Shown: one piece after another, positions 7,119 to 15,635 of the stretch
Numbering within the stretch: the first letter of the stretch is position 1
How the letters are laid out: the number at the start of each line of letters is the position of its first letter
Origin: Cellulomonas sp. KRMCY2
GTDB taxonomy: Bacteria; Actinomycetota; Actinomycetes; Actinomycetales; Cellulomonadaceae
Reading direction: 5' to 3'
NCBI RefSeq assembly: GCF_000526515.1
Contig: NZ_JAGF01000001.1
Span: 1,054,001 to 1,118,000, forward strand
DNA: 64,000 bases
Position numbers and translations under genes: made by a program
The notes under the pieces: generated by a model
The model's input: only the letters and a program-made list of their open reading frames with translations
The model's database searches: none
What the model was told of the DNA's origin: nothing

Positions 7119-8786
7119 GTGTCCTTCCTGGTGGTGCACGACGACGTCGAGCGGCCCGACCTCGTCGTCCTGCAGGAGACCGCCGACGACGGCGCACCGC
7201 TCTCCCGGACCGAGGTCACGGCGATCGAGCTGCCCTCGGCGGTCGCCCAGCGGGAGGCCGAGCACCCGCGCTGGGCGTGGGACGACACGTCCCGCCGCTA
7301 CCCGGCCCTGCTCGCCGCCGGGGTGCGGGTCGAGCGCTGCCACGACCTGCGGCTGTGCCACGCGATCCTGCGGCGCAGCGTCCTGTGCGACGACTCCGCC
7401 GTCGCGCTCGCGCCGCCGGGTCCCTGGGACGGACCCAGGACAGGTGATCCGACGCCGATCGTCGCGAGCCTCTTCGACGACCCGCGGGCGGCGTCCGCCG
7501 TCGACGACCGGCTCGACGCGCCCGCCGAGCTGCAGCGCCAGCTCGCCGCGGTCGCCGGGTCGAGGGAGCCGGGCCGGTTGCGGCTGCTGCTCGCCGCCGA
7601 GTCGACCGGGGCGCTGATCGCGGCCGAGATGCGCCACGACGGGATGCCGTGGAGCACCGAGGTGCACGACGAGCTCCTGACCCGGCTGCTCGGCGAGCGG
7701 CCCCGCGGCGGCGGCCGGCCGGCACGGCTCGAGGCACTCGCCGACGAGATCTGCACGACGCTGGGCCAGGCGTCGCTCAACGTCGACTCCCAGCCGGACC
7801 TGCTGCGTGCTCTGCGGTTCGCCGGCCTCGACGTCACCACGACGCGGACGCACGAGATCCGCGCGCTCGAGCATCCCGTGGTCGCGCCGTTGCTCGAGTA
7901 CAAGAAGCTCGCTCGCCTGCTCAGCGCCAACGGCTGGTCGTGGATGGAGACCTGGGTCCACGACGGCCGCTTCCGGCCCGACTACGTGCCCGGCGGTGTG
8001 GTGACCGGGCGGTGGGCGACGAGCGGTGGAGGCGCCCTTCAGCTGCCCGCGAGCATCCGGGGCGCGGTCCGCGCCGACCCCGGCTGGCGCCTGGTGGTGG
8101 CCGATGCCGCACAGCTCGAGCCCCGGGTCCTCGCGGCGATGTCAGGAGACGCGGCGATGGCCGCAGCCGGCCGCCAGGCGGACCTCTACCAGGGCGTCGT
8201 CGACGGCGGCATCGTCGAGACCAGGCAGCAGGCCAAGGTCGCGATGCTCGGAGCCATCTACGGCGCCACGACCGGGGCGAGCGCCGTGCTCATGCCCCAG
8301 CTGACCCGGGCCTACCCGCAGGCGGTCGGGATGGTCGAGGCCGCGGCGCGCGCCGGGGAGCGGGGTGAGATCGTCTCCACCTGGCTGGGCCGCTCCTCAC
8401 CGGCACCCGGTGCCCTCTGGCAGGACCAGATGCAGGCGGCCTCCGGTGAGGACGCCGGACCGGACGACGTGCGCGCGGCGCGGCGACGGCGACGTGACTG
8501 GGGCCGGTTCACCCGGAACTTCATCGTCCAGGGCACAGCCGCGGAGTGGGCCCTGTGCTGGATGGCGGCCCTGCGGCGTCGGCTCCTGGCCGTCGAGGGC
8601 CGACCCCACCTGATCTTCTTCCTGCACGACGAGGTCATGGTGCACTCCCCGGCGATCGTCGCGGACCAGGTCGCCGAGGCGGTGCGCGAGGCTGCGAACG
8701 AGGCGGGCCGGCTGCTCTTCGGCGACTCGCCCGTCGACTTCGCGCTGCAGGTGTCGGTCGTGGACAGCTACGACGCGGCGAAGTGA
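7119..8786 (+). CDS. Short family-A DNA polymerase (annotated in actinobacteria as bifunctional 3'-5' exonuclease/DNA polymerase)
   Basis: 555 residues from GTG 7119. The C-terminal half has the three polymerase-A motifs: motif A with Asp329 (VVADAAQLEPRVLA), motif B (RQQAKVAMLGAIYG) and motif C (FLHDEV, Asp504). All catalytic residues are present. The N-terminal ~200 residues correspond to a degenerate exonuclease-like region in which I see no clear DxE exonuclease centre. This is not the housekeeping ~900-residue PolA and lacks a 5' nuclease. It probably acts as a second Pol I-type enzyme in repair. GACAAT at 7108-7113 sits 5 nt before the start and may be a leaderless -10 box. Confidence 0.85.
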   Translation: MSFLVVHDDVERPDLVVLQETADDGAPLSRTEVTAIELPSAVAQREAEHPRWAWDDTSRRYPALLAAGVRVERCHDLRLCHAILRRSVLCDDSAVALAPPGPWDGPRTGDPTPIVASLFDDPRAASAVDDRLDAPAELQRQLAAVAGSREPGRLRLLLAAESTGALIAAEMRHDGMPWSTEVHDELLTRLLGERPRGGGRPARLEALADEICTTLGQASLNVDSQPDLLRALRFAGLDVTTTRTHEIRALEHPVVAPLLEYKKLARLLSANGWSWMETWVHDGRFRPDYVPGGVVTGRWATSGGGALQLPASIRGAVRADPGWRLVVADAAQLEPRVLAAMSGDAAMAAAGRQADLYQGVVDGGIVETRQQAKVAMLGAIYGATTGASAVLMPQLTRAYPQAVGMVEAAARAGERGEIVSTWLGRSSPAPGALWQDQMQAASGEDAGPDDVRAARRRRRDWGRFTRNFIVQGTAAEWALCWMAALRRRLLAVEGRPHLIFFLHDEVMVHSPAIVADQVAEAVREAANEAGRLLFGDSPVDFALQVSVVDSYDAAK

Positions 8787-8854
8787 CCCGACCGGGCCGG
8801 CCCGGCTCGGAGCCGTCGGCGCGGAGCCGTCCGCGCGGTGGGGTGAGACGGGCC

Positions 8855-9706
8855 CTACCCGGCTCGCACGTCTCGCGCGTGGTGGCCCGCGAGCCAGTCC
8901 ATCGCCGCCGGGACCTCGCGCAGGACCGAGACGTGCCCGTCGTCGGGCCGATGCCAGAGCTCTGCGCGCCCGATCCGGCGGGCCAGCCAGGCGGAGTGCG
9001 CCGGCGGCACCATCCTGTCCTGACCGCCGTGGACGAGGAGCACGGGTGCGCCGATCTGCGCCGGGTCGAAGCCCCACGGAGCGGCGAACGCGACGTCGTC
9101 GTCGATGAGCCCGTCACCACCGGCCGCGGCGGCCCGTCCGGCGTCGTCACCCAAGGACGCCCACGGTCCCGACAACGCCGCCCAGTCGGCGTCGGTGAAG
9201 GTGCGGGGATCGAACTCCGCGGTCTCGGCGTACCGGGCCCGCTCGTCCCGTCCCGCGACGGCCGCTCGCAGCGCACCCTTGGCGGTCATGCCGCCGAACC
9301 AGTCGATGTCCCCGGTGAGCGGCGCAAGCCCGGCCAGGCAGACGACAGCGATGACCTGGTCCGGGAGCCGGGCCGCGCAGGCGAGGGCGTGCGGTCCGCC
9401 ACCCGATGCGCCCATCGTCGCGAACCTGCCCACACCGAGAGCCTCGGCGATCCGCGCCACGTCACCCGCAGCCGACGCGACGTCCCGACCTGGTGCCGGG
9501 ACGGATCCGCCGTAGCCCGGTCGGGCGTACGACACGAGCCGGATGCCCCGCTCGGATGCCGCGGCCAGCAACGGCGGAAGGAGGGCACCGGTGTGCGGGG
9601 AGCCGTGGTGCCAGATCACGGTCAGCTCGTCCGGGTCGCCGGCCCCGGTCTCGTACGTGCGCACCGTCCGCCCGGCGCCGACGACGACCTCCCGCTCGAT
9701 CACCAT
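8855..9706 (-). CDS. Alpha/beta hydrolase
   Basis: 283 residues. The oxyanion-hole motif HHGSP is at ~33-37, the nucleophile elbow GASGGG places Ser101, and the later Asp (HGGQD) and His (DDGHVS) complete a triad. No signal peptide is seen, so it is cytoplasmic. It is convergent with the DNA polymerase gene (68-nt gap). TACCGT at 9718-9713 lies 6 nt before ATG 9706, suggesting its own leaderless promoter. The substrate is unknown. Confidence 0.85.
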   Translation of the reverse strand: MVIEREVVVGAGRTVRTYETGAGDPDELTVIWHHGSPHTGALLPPLLAAASERGIRLVSYARPGYGGSVPAPGRDVASAAGDVARIAEALGVGRFATMGASGGGPHALACAARLPDQVIAVVCLAGLAPLTGDIDWFGGMTAKGALRAAVAGRDERARYAETAEFDPRTFTDADWAALSGPWASLGDDAGRAAAAGGDGLIDDDVAFAAPWGFDPAQIGAPVLLVHGGQDRMVPPAHSAWLARRIGRAELWHRPDDGHVSVLREVPAAMDWLAGHHARDVRAG

Positions 9707-9754
9707 CGCCTCACGGTAGCCAGCCGCGCCCGGGGCGGCACGCGCCGACCCGCC

Positions 9755-9796
9755 CTGAGCAGGGGCGGGCGCACCGCACCGCCGCGCCCTGCTCAG
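9755..9796 (-). terminator. Stem-loop downstream of the DUF4214 protein gene
   Basis: CTGAGCAGGG (9755-9764) pairs perfectly with CCCTGCTCAG (9787-9796) around a 22-nt GC-rich loop. It lies between the stop of the large minus-strand gene and the hydrolase gene. No U-tract follows, which is common for actinobacterial terminators. Confidence 0.45.
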
Positions 9797-9846
9797 CGCA
9801 GCTCAAGCTCAGCGCAGCTCAAGCTCAGCTCAGCTCAGCTCAGCTC
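9795..9846. repeat. AGCTC-based tandem repeat
   Basis: Two 16-bp copies of AGCGCAGCTCAAGCTC (9795-9810, 9811-9826) are followed by four AGCTC pentamers (9827-9846). The array lies immediately 3' of the DUF4214 protein stop codon (minus strand) and touches the stem-loop at 9755-9796. Confidence 0.8.
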
Positions 9847-9848
9847 AC

Positions 9849-12338
9849 TCAGGCGATCTCGAAGTGCCCCCGCACGTCACTGGTGTACGGCCCGTTGACG
9901 TTGACCCACTGCCCGAGCACGTCCCGGAAGTAGGGCTTGACGGTGTAGAACGGCGCGGCGACCGTCCCAGGCACGGTGCAGGACATGGTCCAGTAACCGT
10001 CCGTGGCGGTGCCGGACGTCAGGGTCGCGACGCCGTTGCAGAAGGACGAGTTCCCTTCGACCCCGTCCGCCGTCGACTCGATCTGGACGAAGGCGACACC
10101 CACCGGGCTGGTCAGGTGGGTGCTGATCGTCAACGTCTGGCCGGCGGGGACCGGCGACGGGGTGACGTCGACCGACACGACCGTCGGCCGCTGGACGTCG
10201 GCGTAGCCACCGGCAATGGTGAAGGTGCCACGGGGTGTCTCCCCGATCGACCCGTTGAACCAGATCCCGCCGGCGTCCCAGCCGTAGGCCGTGACCGTGT
10301 AGCTCCCGGAGAGCACCTGCGCCGGCGCGGTGCAGCTCAGGGACCAGGTCCCGTCCGTGGCCGTCCCGGCCGTGAGCGTCGCGGTCTCGGTGGTGCAGAG
10401 GGCTTCCACGCCCTCGGCACCATCGAGCGCCGAGACCAGCTGGACGGTGGTCATGCCGACGTCACTGGTGATGTCCGCGCTGATCACGTATGGCTCGCCA
10501 GGGGCCACGACAGCGGGTGACACGGTCACGGACGAGACGACCGGCACCGACGGCTCACGCCCACCGATCACGGTGAAGGTGCCCCGGACGGGGTCCCCGA
10601 CCATCGGTGTGCCGTGGCCCCAGTTGCCGGCGATGTCGTACGCGAAGCCCAGAACCTCGTGCGGGCCGGAGAGGGCCAGCGCGGGCACGGTGCAGGACAG
10701 CGACCAGACGCCGTCACGGACGGTGCCCGAGGTCAGAGCTGTGGTCGTGTCGCAGAAGTAGTCACCGTTCATGCCGACCTGGAGGGCGGCCGACGCGAGG
10801 CCGACGGCGTCCGTGAAGTGGCCGGAGAAGGTCAGGACCTGCCCCGGCGAGGCAGTCGTCGGCGACACGGTGATCCAGTCGACCACCGGCGGTGACGCGT
10901 CGATGACCAACGGGGCCGTGGCACCGGCAGCACTGCCGGCCATGTCCTGCCCCGCGGCCTCGATCTCGTGCGCACCCTCCGGCGTCGACGACGGGACCGT
11001 GACGGTGGTGCTGAACGTGCCCGCACCGGAGACCGTCACGGTGCCCAGGTCGATCGGGTCGGAGTGCAGGACCAGGCGCGTCGTCGAGCCTGGCTTGAAC
11101 CCCGAGCCGGAGACGGCAAGGGAACCACCCGGCCGGACGACCGATCCCGCGGTGACCTGGACCGCAGGGATGTCCGGCGGCACGATGACGACGGGCGCCA
11201 CGGTGAACGTCGCGCGGACCGTCGTCGTCGGCCCACCGTTGGTGTTGAGCCAGTTGCCGACGACGTCGGCAGCGGACGGTGTCACGGTGTACTGCCCCGC
11301 CGTCGCATCGAGCGGCACGGTGCACGTGACCGACCAGGTACCGAGCGTCGCGGAGCCTTCCGTCAGACGAGCGGTCGGGTCGCAGAAGCCGGCGCCAGGT
11401 CCGACCCGGAGACTGGCCGAGGCCACACCCGCGACATCAGCGAAGCTCCCCTGGAAGGTCACCACATCCCCGGGCGCTGCGACGGGCTTGGAGACCGTGA
11501 CCGTGGTGACGCTCGGGCCCGTCGAGTCGACGCGGACCGACGCGACAGCCCTCGTCGGCAGGCCTGAGCCGTCGCGACCCTCCGCCACGACGGTGTGCAC
11601 GCCGTCGGGGACCCCTGCCGGTACCAGGAGCGTGGCACTGAATGCGCCCCCCGCAGAGACCGCGACGGTGCCGAGGTCGAGCGGTCCGGTCTGGAGCGAC
11701 ACCCGGACCGTGGAGCCGGGCTTGAACCCGGAGCCTGAGACGGCCAGCGGTGAACCGGCGCGGACCAGCGCGGACGCCGTCAGCACCGCGGGTGTGGCGG
11801 CGCCGCGGGACCAGTACTCGTCGCTCGCGATGATCCCGCCGATGATCGCCTCATCGCGCCCGCCGGCCTGCAGGATGCCGACCCACGTCGACTGGCCTGA
11901 CGGGTCGATGCCGCGGCCGAGCAGGTGCTGGTAGTGCTCGTCCACCACGGTCCGGAGGCGCTCGGTCGAGAGCAGGAACCCCATGGCCACGGGGACGCGC
12001 CCCGCGCCGTCAGCCAGTCGCCCCGTCCAGTAGGTGATCTCGTTCGCCCCGGCGGCCCGGCCGAGCACATCGGTGTAGAGCGCGGCGACCCAACCCGCAT
12101 CGGTCGAACCCGCCTTCGCGTAGTACTCCGGGGAGGCGATGAAGCCCGACTCCATCTGGGAGATGGTCCAACCGTTCTTCATCGCCGCCAGCCACGTGCT
12201 CAGTCCGACCGCGTCGGGTCCGCGGTTCAGGTAGCGCGCGTACGAGGCGCCGATCAGTCGCGCGCGGTACTCGGTGCTGTACGTGATCGAGTTCGCCACC
12301 GCGACTCGGGCGTGCCGCTGTTCAGCGCCGCGGTCCAC
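9849..12338 (-). CDS. Secreted DUF4214 and Ig-like domain surface protein (main frame; 5' end frameshifted)
   Basis: 829 codons are open in this frame, but the natural N-terminus, with the signal peptide, is encoded in another frame at 12254-12616. The joint product would be about 920 residues. The N-terminal part holds DUF4214 repeats of ~50 residues (for example GRAAGANEITYWTGRL; GRGIDPSGQSTWVGIL). After these come two modules with AVSGSGFKPGST and four Ig-like modules, each with a Cys pair (an FCD or LC start and an SLSCTVP-like end), probably disulfide-bonded outside the cell. No LPXTG motif or C-terminal membrane anchor is seen. DUF4214 proteins are usually secreted or cell-surface. The GTG at 12338 has no convincing ribosome binding site. 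Confidence 0.75.
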   Translation of the reverse strand: MDRGAEQRHARVAVANSITYSTEYRARLIGASYARYLNRGPDAVGLSTWLAAMKNGWTISQMESGFIASPEYYAKAGSTDAGWVAALYTDVLGRAAGANEITYWTGRLADGAGRVPVAMGFLLSTERLRTVVDEHYQHLLGRGIDPSGQSTWVGILQAGGRDEAIIGGIIASDEYWSRGAATPAVLTASALVRAGSPLAVSGSGFKPGSTVRVSLQTGPLDLGTVAVSAGGAFSATLLVPAGVPDGVHTVVAEGRDGSGLPTRAVASVRVDSTGPSVTTVTVSKPVAAPGDVVTFQGSFADVAGVASASLRVGPGAGFCDPTARLTEGSATLGTWSVTCTVPLDATAGQYTVTPSAADVVGNWLNTNGGPTTTVRATFTVAPVVIVPPDIPAVQVTAGSVVRPGGSLAVSGSGFKPGSTTRLVLHSDPIDLGTVTVSGAGTFSTTVTVPSSTPEGAHEIEAAGQDMAGSAAGATAPLVIDASPPVVDWITVSPTTASPGQVLTFSGHFTDAVGLASAALQVGMNGDYFCDTTTALTSGTVRDGVWSLSCTVPALALSGPHEVLGFAYDIAGNWGHGTPMVGDPVRGTFTVIGGREPSVPVVSSVTVSPAVVAPGEPYVISADITSDVGMTTVQLVSALDGAEGVEALCTTETATLTAGTATDGTWSLSCTAPAQVLSGSYTVTAYGWDAGGIWFNGSIGETPRGTFTIAGGYADVQRPTVVSVDVTPSPVPAGQTLTISTHLTSPVGVAFVQIESTADGVEGNSSFCNGVATLTSGTATDGYWTMSCTVPGTVAAPFYTVKPYFRDVLGQWVNVNGPYTSDVRGHFEIA

Positions 12339-12616
12339 CCCGCCATCCCCGTCGGGTCGGGTGCCCGGTCGAACAGGTCGAGGTAGACCCGTCGGATGTA
12401 TCGCTCGACCGCTGACTCCTCGGTATCAGCAACGACGGTGGCGGCGGCGGTGCCGGTACCGGAGGTCGTGGCCGACGCAGGCACCGTCGCTCCTGCACGG
12501 ACCTCCGCCGGCCGTGCGTTCGCGCTGGATGCGCCTGCGACGACGAGGCACACCCCGAGCACCAGGGCAGACCCGCGTCGACGGCTGGTCGCGCGGAAGC
12601 GGCTCGACGCACTCAT
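12254..12616 (-). pseudogene. Signal-peptide end of the DUF4214 protein, split off by a frameshift
   Basis: ATG 12616 is preceded by AAGGA. The product begins with an Arg-rich n-region, a hydrophobic core (ALVLGVCLVVAGA) and a likely cleavage near ANA-RP, followed by the start of the first DUF4214 repeat (VERYIRRVYLDLFDRAPDP, then GMAGW). At about 12295-12312 the repeat continues only in the neighbouring frame (VANSITYSTEYR). One inserted base, or a -1 shift, would rejoin the two. Possible causes are a recent mutation, phase variation or a sequencing error. The last ~15 residues of this frame are nonsense. Confidence 0.75.
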
Positions 12617-12822
12617 GGGGGTTCCTTGGGTCGAAGCCGGACGTCACAGGAGACGGCCGTGGCGGGGATGATCACTCTGGGGGAGGCGATCATGAGAACC
12701 GTATCCAGCCGCGCGCAGGAGCGGGCGCCATCGGGCCATCCAGCATCGCCGCAGGTCACAATCCCACCCGTTCGGCCCAGCGCCCGCCGGGACCATGATC
12801 GGGACCGCCGGCACCCGCCCGG

Positions 12823-13395
12823 TCACACCGCGAGGCGCGCCAGCAACCCGTCCCGCACGGCCGGCCACTCCGGCGCCAGGACCGAGAAGTAGACGGTGTC
12901 TGCCCGCGACCCGTCGGCGGCGATCCGGTGGCCGCGCAGCACACCCTCGGGGACGGCGCCCAGCCGGCGCATGGCACCGGTGCTGCGCACGTTGCGGGCA
13001 TCCGCGCGCAGGGCGACCCGGTGCATGCCCCACGTGTCGAAGGCGTGGCTGAGCAGCAGGTACTTGCACGCCGGGTTGGTGCGCCCACCCCACCACTGCC
13101 GGCCGTAGAAGGTGTGCCCGATCTCGCAGCGCTGCTGGGCCGGCAGCACGTCGTAGAACGAGGTCGACCCGCGGACCTCTGCCGTGCCGGCGTCGAGGAC
13201 CGCGAAGGCGTACCGGTCCGGCGTCTCCAGCGCGGTGCGGATCACGCCCGTCATGTGCGCGGCGTCGCGCGGTGTGGGCGACGTCGTGCCGGCCCAGACG
13301 CCGTCGTCGACCAGGGACACCAGGGCCTCGGCGTGCCCGAGGGCCAGCGGCTCCAGTCGCAACCCGTGCCCGCTGAGCGTGACGGCGTGCTCCAT
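12823..13395 (-). CDS. GNAT family N-acetyltransferase (RimJ/RimL type)
   Basis: 190 residues from ATG 13395, which overlaps the upstream stop as TGATG. It shows the RimJ/RimL pattern: LRLEPLALGHAEAL at the start, then GHTFYGRQWWGGRTN and RVALRADARNVRSTGAMRRL, which covers the acetyl-CoA-binding helix and the usual N-S-A motif region. It would acetylate a protein N-terminus, an amino sugar or a small amine. It is the last gene of the purS-purQ-fusion-GNAT operon. The 206-nt gap up to 12616 shows nothing clear beyond the promoter and ribosome binding site of this and the neighbouring gene. Confidence 0.85.
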   Translation of the reverse strand: MEHAVTLSGHGLRLEPLALGHAEALVSLVDDGVWAGTTSPTPRDAAHMTGVIRTALETPDRYAFAVLDAGTAEVRGSTSFYDVLPAQQRCEIGHTFYGRQWWGGRTNPACKYLLLSHAFDTWGMHRVALRADARNVRSTGAMRRLGAVPEGVLRGHRIAADGSRADTVYFSVLAPEWPAVRDGLLARLAV

Positions 13396-14420
13396 CAGCA
13401 CTCCTCGACCCAGCCGGCCGCGGCCAGCACCTCGGCGGCGACCTCGCGGGGAGGGCGCCCGTCGTTGTCGACGACGACGTCGTCCAGGCCGGCGGTGTCG
13501 AGGATCCGGTCGAGCTCGACCGTCCGGGCCAGGTGCCAGTCCCGTGCGCTCCGGTCGTCCTCCCGCTCGGTCAACCGGGCCAGCCGGCTCGCCTCGCTGA
13601 CGGTCAGCCGGACGATGGCCACGTCCGCGCCGTCGAAGGCTGCCTCGTAGCGCTCCCGGTCCGCCGGGTCCTCGACCACGTCGGCGAGCAGCACCCGCCA
13701 GTACCCGTGCGCGGCGAGGTTCGGCGCGATCGCAGCGAGCTGCGCGAACACGACCTGCTGGGCGAAGGGATCACCCGGAGGCGTCGGCCACACCCGGCGG
13801 AAGACATCGGCGTCCAGCCAGGCGTGCGGGACCTGGCGCTCACCGAGCAGAGCGGCAGCAGCGGCGGCGATCGTCGTCTTGCCGGCGCCCACCGTTCCGT
13901 TGATGACCAGGACCCGTGTCCCGGCATCGGGCGCGAGCCACCTGGCGTAGCAGACCGACCGGACCTCGGTCGCGTAGGGACCGTAGCCGGCGATCCGCCG
14001 GTAGCCGGACGAGCGGTACAGGCCGATCGCCTCGTGCTGGCGGACGCCGGTCTCCAGGATCAACCGCGCGAGCCCGTACTCACGGGCGATCCGCTCGAGC
14101 TCGAGGAGGATCAGCCGGGACAGGCCGCGGCGACGGAACGCCGGGCGGACGTACATGCGCTTGAGCTCGCCGTAGCCGGGCCCGTACCCACCGCCGTCAC
14201 GCAGTGCACCGCAGCCCGCGACCTCACCGCCGACCCTGACCAGGACCGTGCCGAGCATCTGCTCGGGTGGGAGGATCGGCTCGATGTCACCCTCGCCGTC
14301 GTAGCGGCCGGCGAGCTCGGTCTGCTGCTCCTCGCGCAACCGCGCGGCGTCGTCGTCGTGCCACGGCACGACAGCGATCTCGACCGCACCGGTCACCTGC
14401 GGGGCGTCGTCCCGGTCCAT
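13395..14420 (-). CDS. GNAT acetyltransferase fused to a P-loop kinase-like domain
   Basis: 341 residues. Residues ~12-160 are a GNAT domain (KRMYVRPAFRRRGLSRLIL, with the R-x-x-G-L CoA loop, then ETGVRQHEAIGLYRSSGY). Residues ~168-341 form a P-loop NTPase starting VLVINGTVGAGKTT (Walker A 175-183), with a later Asp-rich segment. It looks like a nucleotide or small-molecule kinase of the AAA_33 type. The two domains are joined by a short linker and both look intact. It starts 17 nt after purQ and its stop overlaps the next GNAT gene. The substrate is unknown; acetyl transfer and phosphorylation of the same molecule is a possible reading. Confidence 0.75.
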   Translation of the reverse strand: MDRDDAPQVTGAVEIAVVPWHDDDAARLREEQQTELAGRYDGEGDIEPILPPEQMLGTVLVRVGGEVAGCGALRDGGGYGPGYGELKRMYVRPAFRRRGLSRLILLELERIAREYGLARLILETGVRQHEAIGLYRSSGYRRIAGYGPYATEVRSVCYARWLAPDAGTRVLVINGTVGAGKTTIAAAAAALLGERQVPHAWLDADVFRRVWPTPPGDPFAQQVVFAQLAAIAPNLAAHGYWRVLLADVVEDPADRERYEAAFDGADVAIVRLTVSEASRLARLTEREDDRSARDWHLARTVELDRILDTAGLDDVVVDNDGRPPREVAAEVLAAAGWVEEC

Positions 14421-14437
14421 CGCGCGCCCTGGGCCGC

Positions 14438-15193
14438 TCAGCGGACGAGGGCGCCGAGCACCGACGTGAACAGCCGCAGCCCGTCGGTCCCGGTGCGCGG
14501 GCCGCGCGGCCCGTCCGGTCCGAAGCCGGGCTCGACGGCGTGCTCGGGGTGCGGCATCAGCCCCACGACGTTCCCTGCGGCGTTGCAGATCCCGGCGATG
14601 TCGCGGCGCGAGCCGTTCGGGTTCCAGTCCTGGTACCGGAAGACGACGCGGCCCTCGCCCTCGAGCTCGTCGAGGGTGTGCTCGTCGGCGACGAACTGGC
14701 CGTCCTGGTTCTTCAGCGGGACGGTGATCCGCTCGCCGGGCGTGTAGTCGCGGGTCCAGGCGGTGTCGACGTTCTCGACGGCGAGCACCTGCTCGCGGCA
14801 GACGAACGTCCGGTGGTCGTTCTTGATCATCGACCCCGGCAGCAGGTGCGCCTCGCACAGGATCTGGAAGCCGTTGCAGATGCCGAGCACGGGGAGCCCA
14901 CCGGCCGCGGCGGCGATGACGGAGTCCATCACCGGGGCGAAGCGGCTGATCGCCCCGGCGCGCAGGTAGTCGCCGTAGGAGAAGCCACCGGGCAGCACGA
15001 CGGCGTCCACGCCGTACAGGTCGGCGTCGGCGTGCCACAGCGGGACGGCGGTGGCGCCGGCCAGCCGGACGGCGCGGGCAGCGTCCCGGTCGTCGAGGGT
15101 CCCGGGGAACGTCACGACACCGATGCGGGCACCGGCCGCCGACCCGTCACGCGGACCGGCGGACCCGTTCTGGGTGGCGGTCGGCGTGGTCAC
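14438..15193 (-). CDS. purQ: Phosphoribosylformylglycinamidine synthase subunit PurQ (glutaminase)
   Basis: 251 residues from GTG 15193, overlapping the purS stop as GTGA. It is a class I glutamine amidotransferase: oxyanion strand [17 protein letters not shown], nucleophile Cys in GICNGFQIL, and His-Glu in MPHPEHA near the C-terminus. It delivers ammonia to PurL in the fourth step of purine synthesis, as a complex with PurS and the small-type PurL. purL is not in this window. The first ~20 residues (Thr/Gly/Ala-rich) precede the conserved [14 protein letters not shown] and are an extension. Confidence 0.96.
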   Translation of the reverse strand: MTTPTATQNGSAGPRDGSAAGARIGVVTFPGTLDDRDAARAVRLAGATAVPLWHADADLYGVDAVVLPGGFSYGDYLRAGAISRFAPVMDSVIAAAAGGLPVLGICNGFQILCEAHLLPGSMIKNDHRTFVCREQVLAVENVDTAWTRDYTPGERITVPLKNQDGQFVADEHTLDELEGEGRVVFRYQDWNPNGSRRDIAGICNAAGNVVGLMPHPEHAVEPGFGPDGPRGPRTGTDGLRLFTSVLGALVR

Positions 15194-15468
15194 TCGCCGT
15201 GCTCCTGACCGGCGTCGTGCTGCTCTGCCGCGGCGACCCGGACGACGTCCTCGATCACCGGGTTGGACAGCACGGTCTCCGCGGCGCGGCGCACCGCGTC
15301 CAGCACCTCGGCGGTCACCTCGCCCTCGACCTCGAGCTCGAACCGCTTGCCCTGGCGCACGCCGACGAACCCGGTGAAGCCGAGCCGCGGCAGGGCAGCG
15401 GCGACGGCCTTGCCCTGCGGGTCGAGGATCTCGGGCTTCGGCATCACATCGACGATGACACGTCCCAC
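15190..15468 (-). CDS. purS: Phosphoribosylformylglycinamidine synthase subunit PurS
   Basis: 92 residues from GTG 15468, with GGAG 8 nt upstream; longer in-frame extensions to the left of this start are not conserved in kind. [19 protein letters not shown] is the signature start of PurS. PurS bridges PurQ and PurL so that ammonia can be channelled. The stop overlaps purQ. A TACGCT box at 15547-15542 could serve as -10 box for the operon, giving a leader of about 70 nt. Confidence 0.94.
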   Translation of the reverse strand: MGRVIVDVMPKPEILDPQGKAVAAALPRLGFTGFVGVRQGKRFELEVEGEVTAEVLDAVRRAAETVLSNPVIEDVVRVAAAEQHDAGQEHGE

Positions 15469-15635
15469 GGGGAGCTCCAGGTGCTGGTGTTGGGCGGCAG
15501 CTGCTGCGGCGCGCTGCACGGCGCTGTGCTCGGCCGAGGCCAGCGTACCCAGCCGGGCGTGCGCGACGACGCGCGTGCCCACGGTTCGACCCCCGAGCGG
15601 TGAGACTGCAGGGGCAGCGCGGTCGCCGGGAACGG

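Noticed and set aside
9795-9846. AGCTC repeats considered as a CRISPR array
   Set aside because: No spacers and no constant-length repeat-spacer pattern; no cas genes nearby.
12290-12340. Programmed -1 frameshift in the DUF4214 gene
   Set aside because: No X-XXY-YYZ slippery heptamer is visible at the junction, so a mutation or sequence error is more likely.
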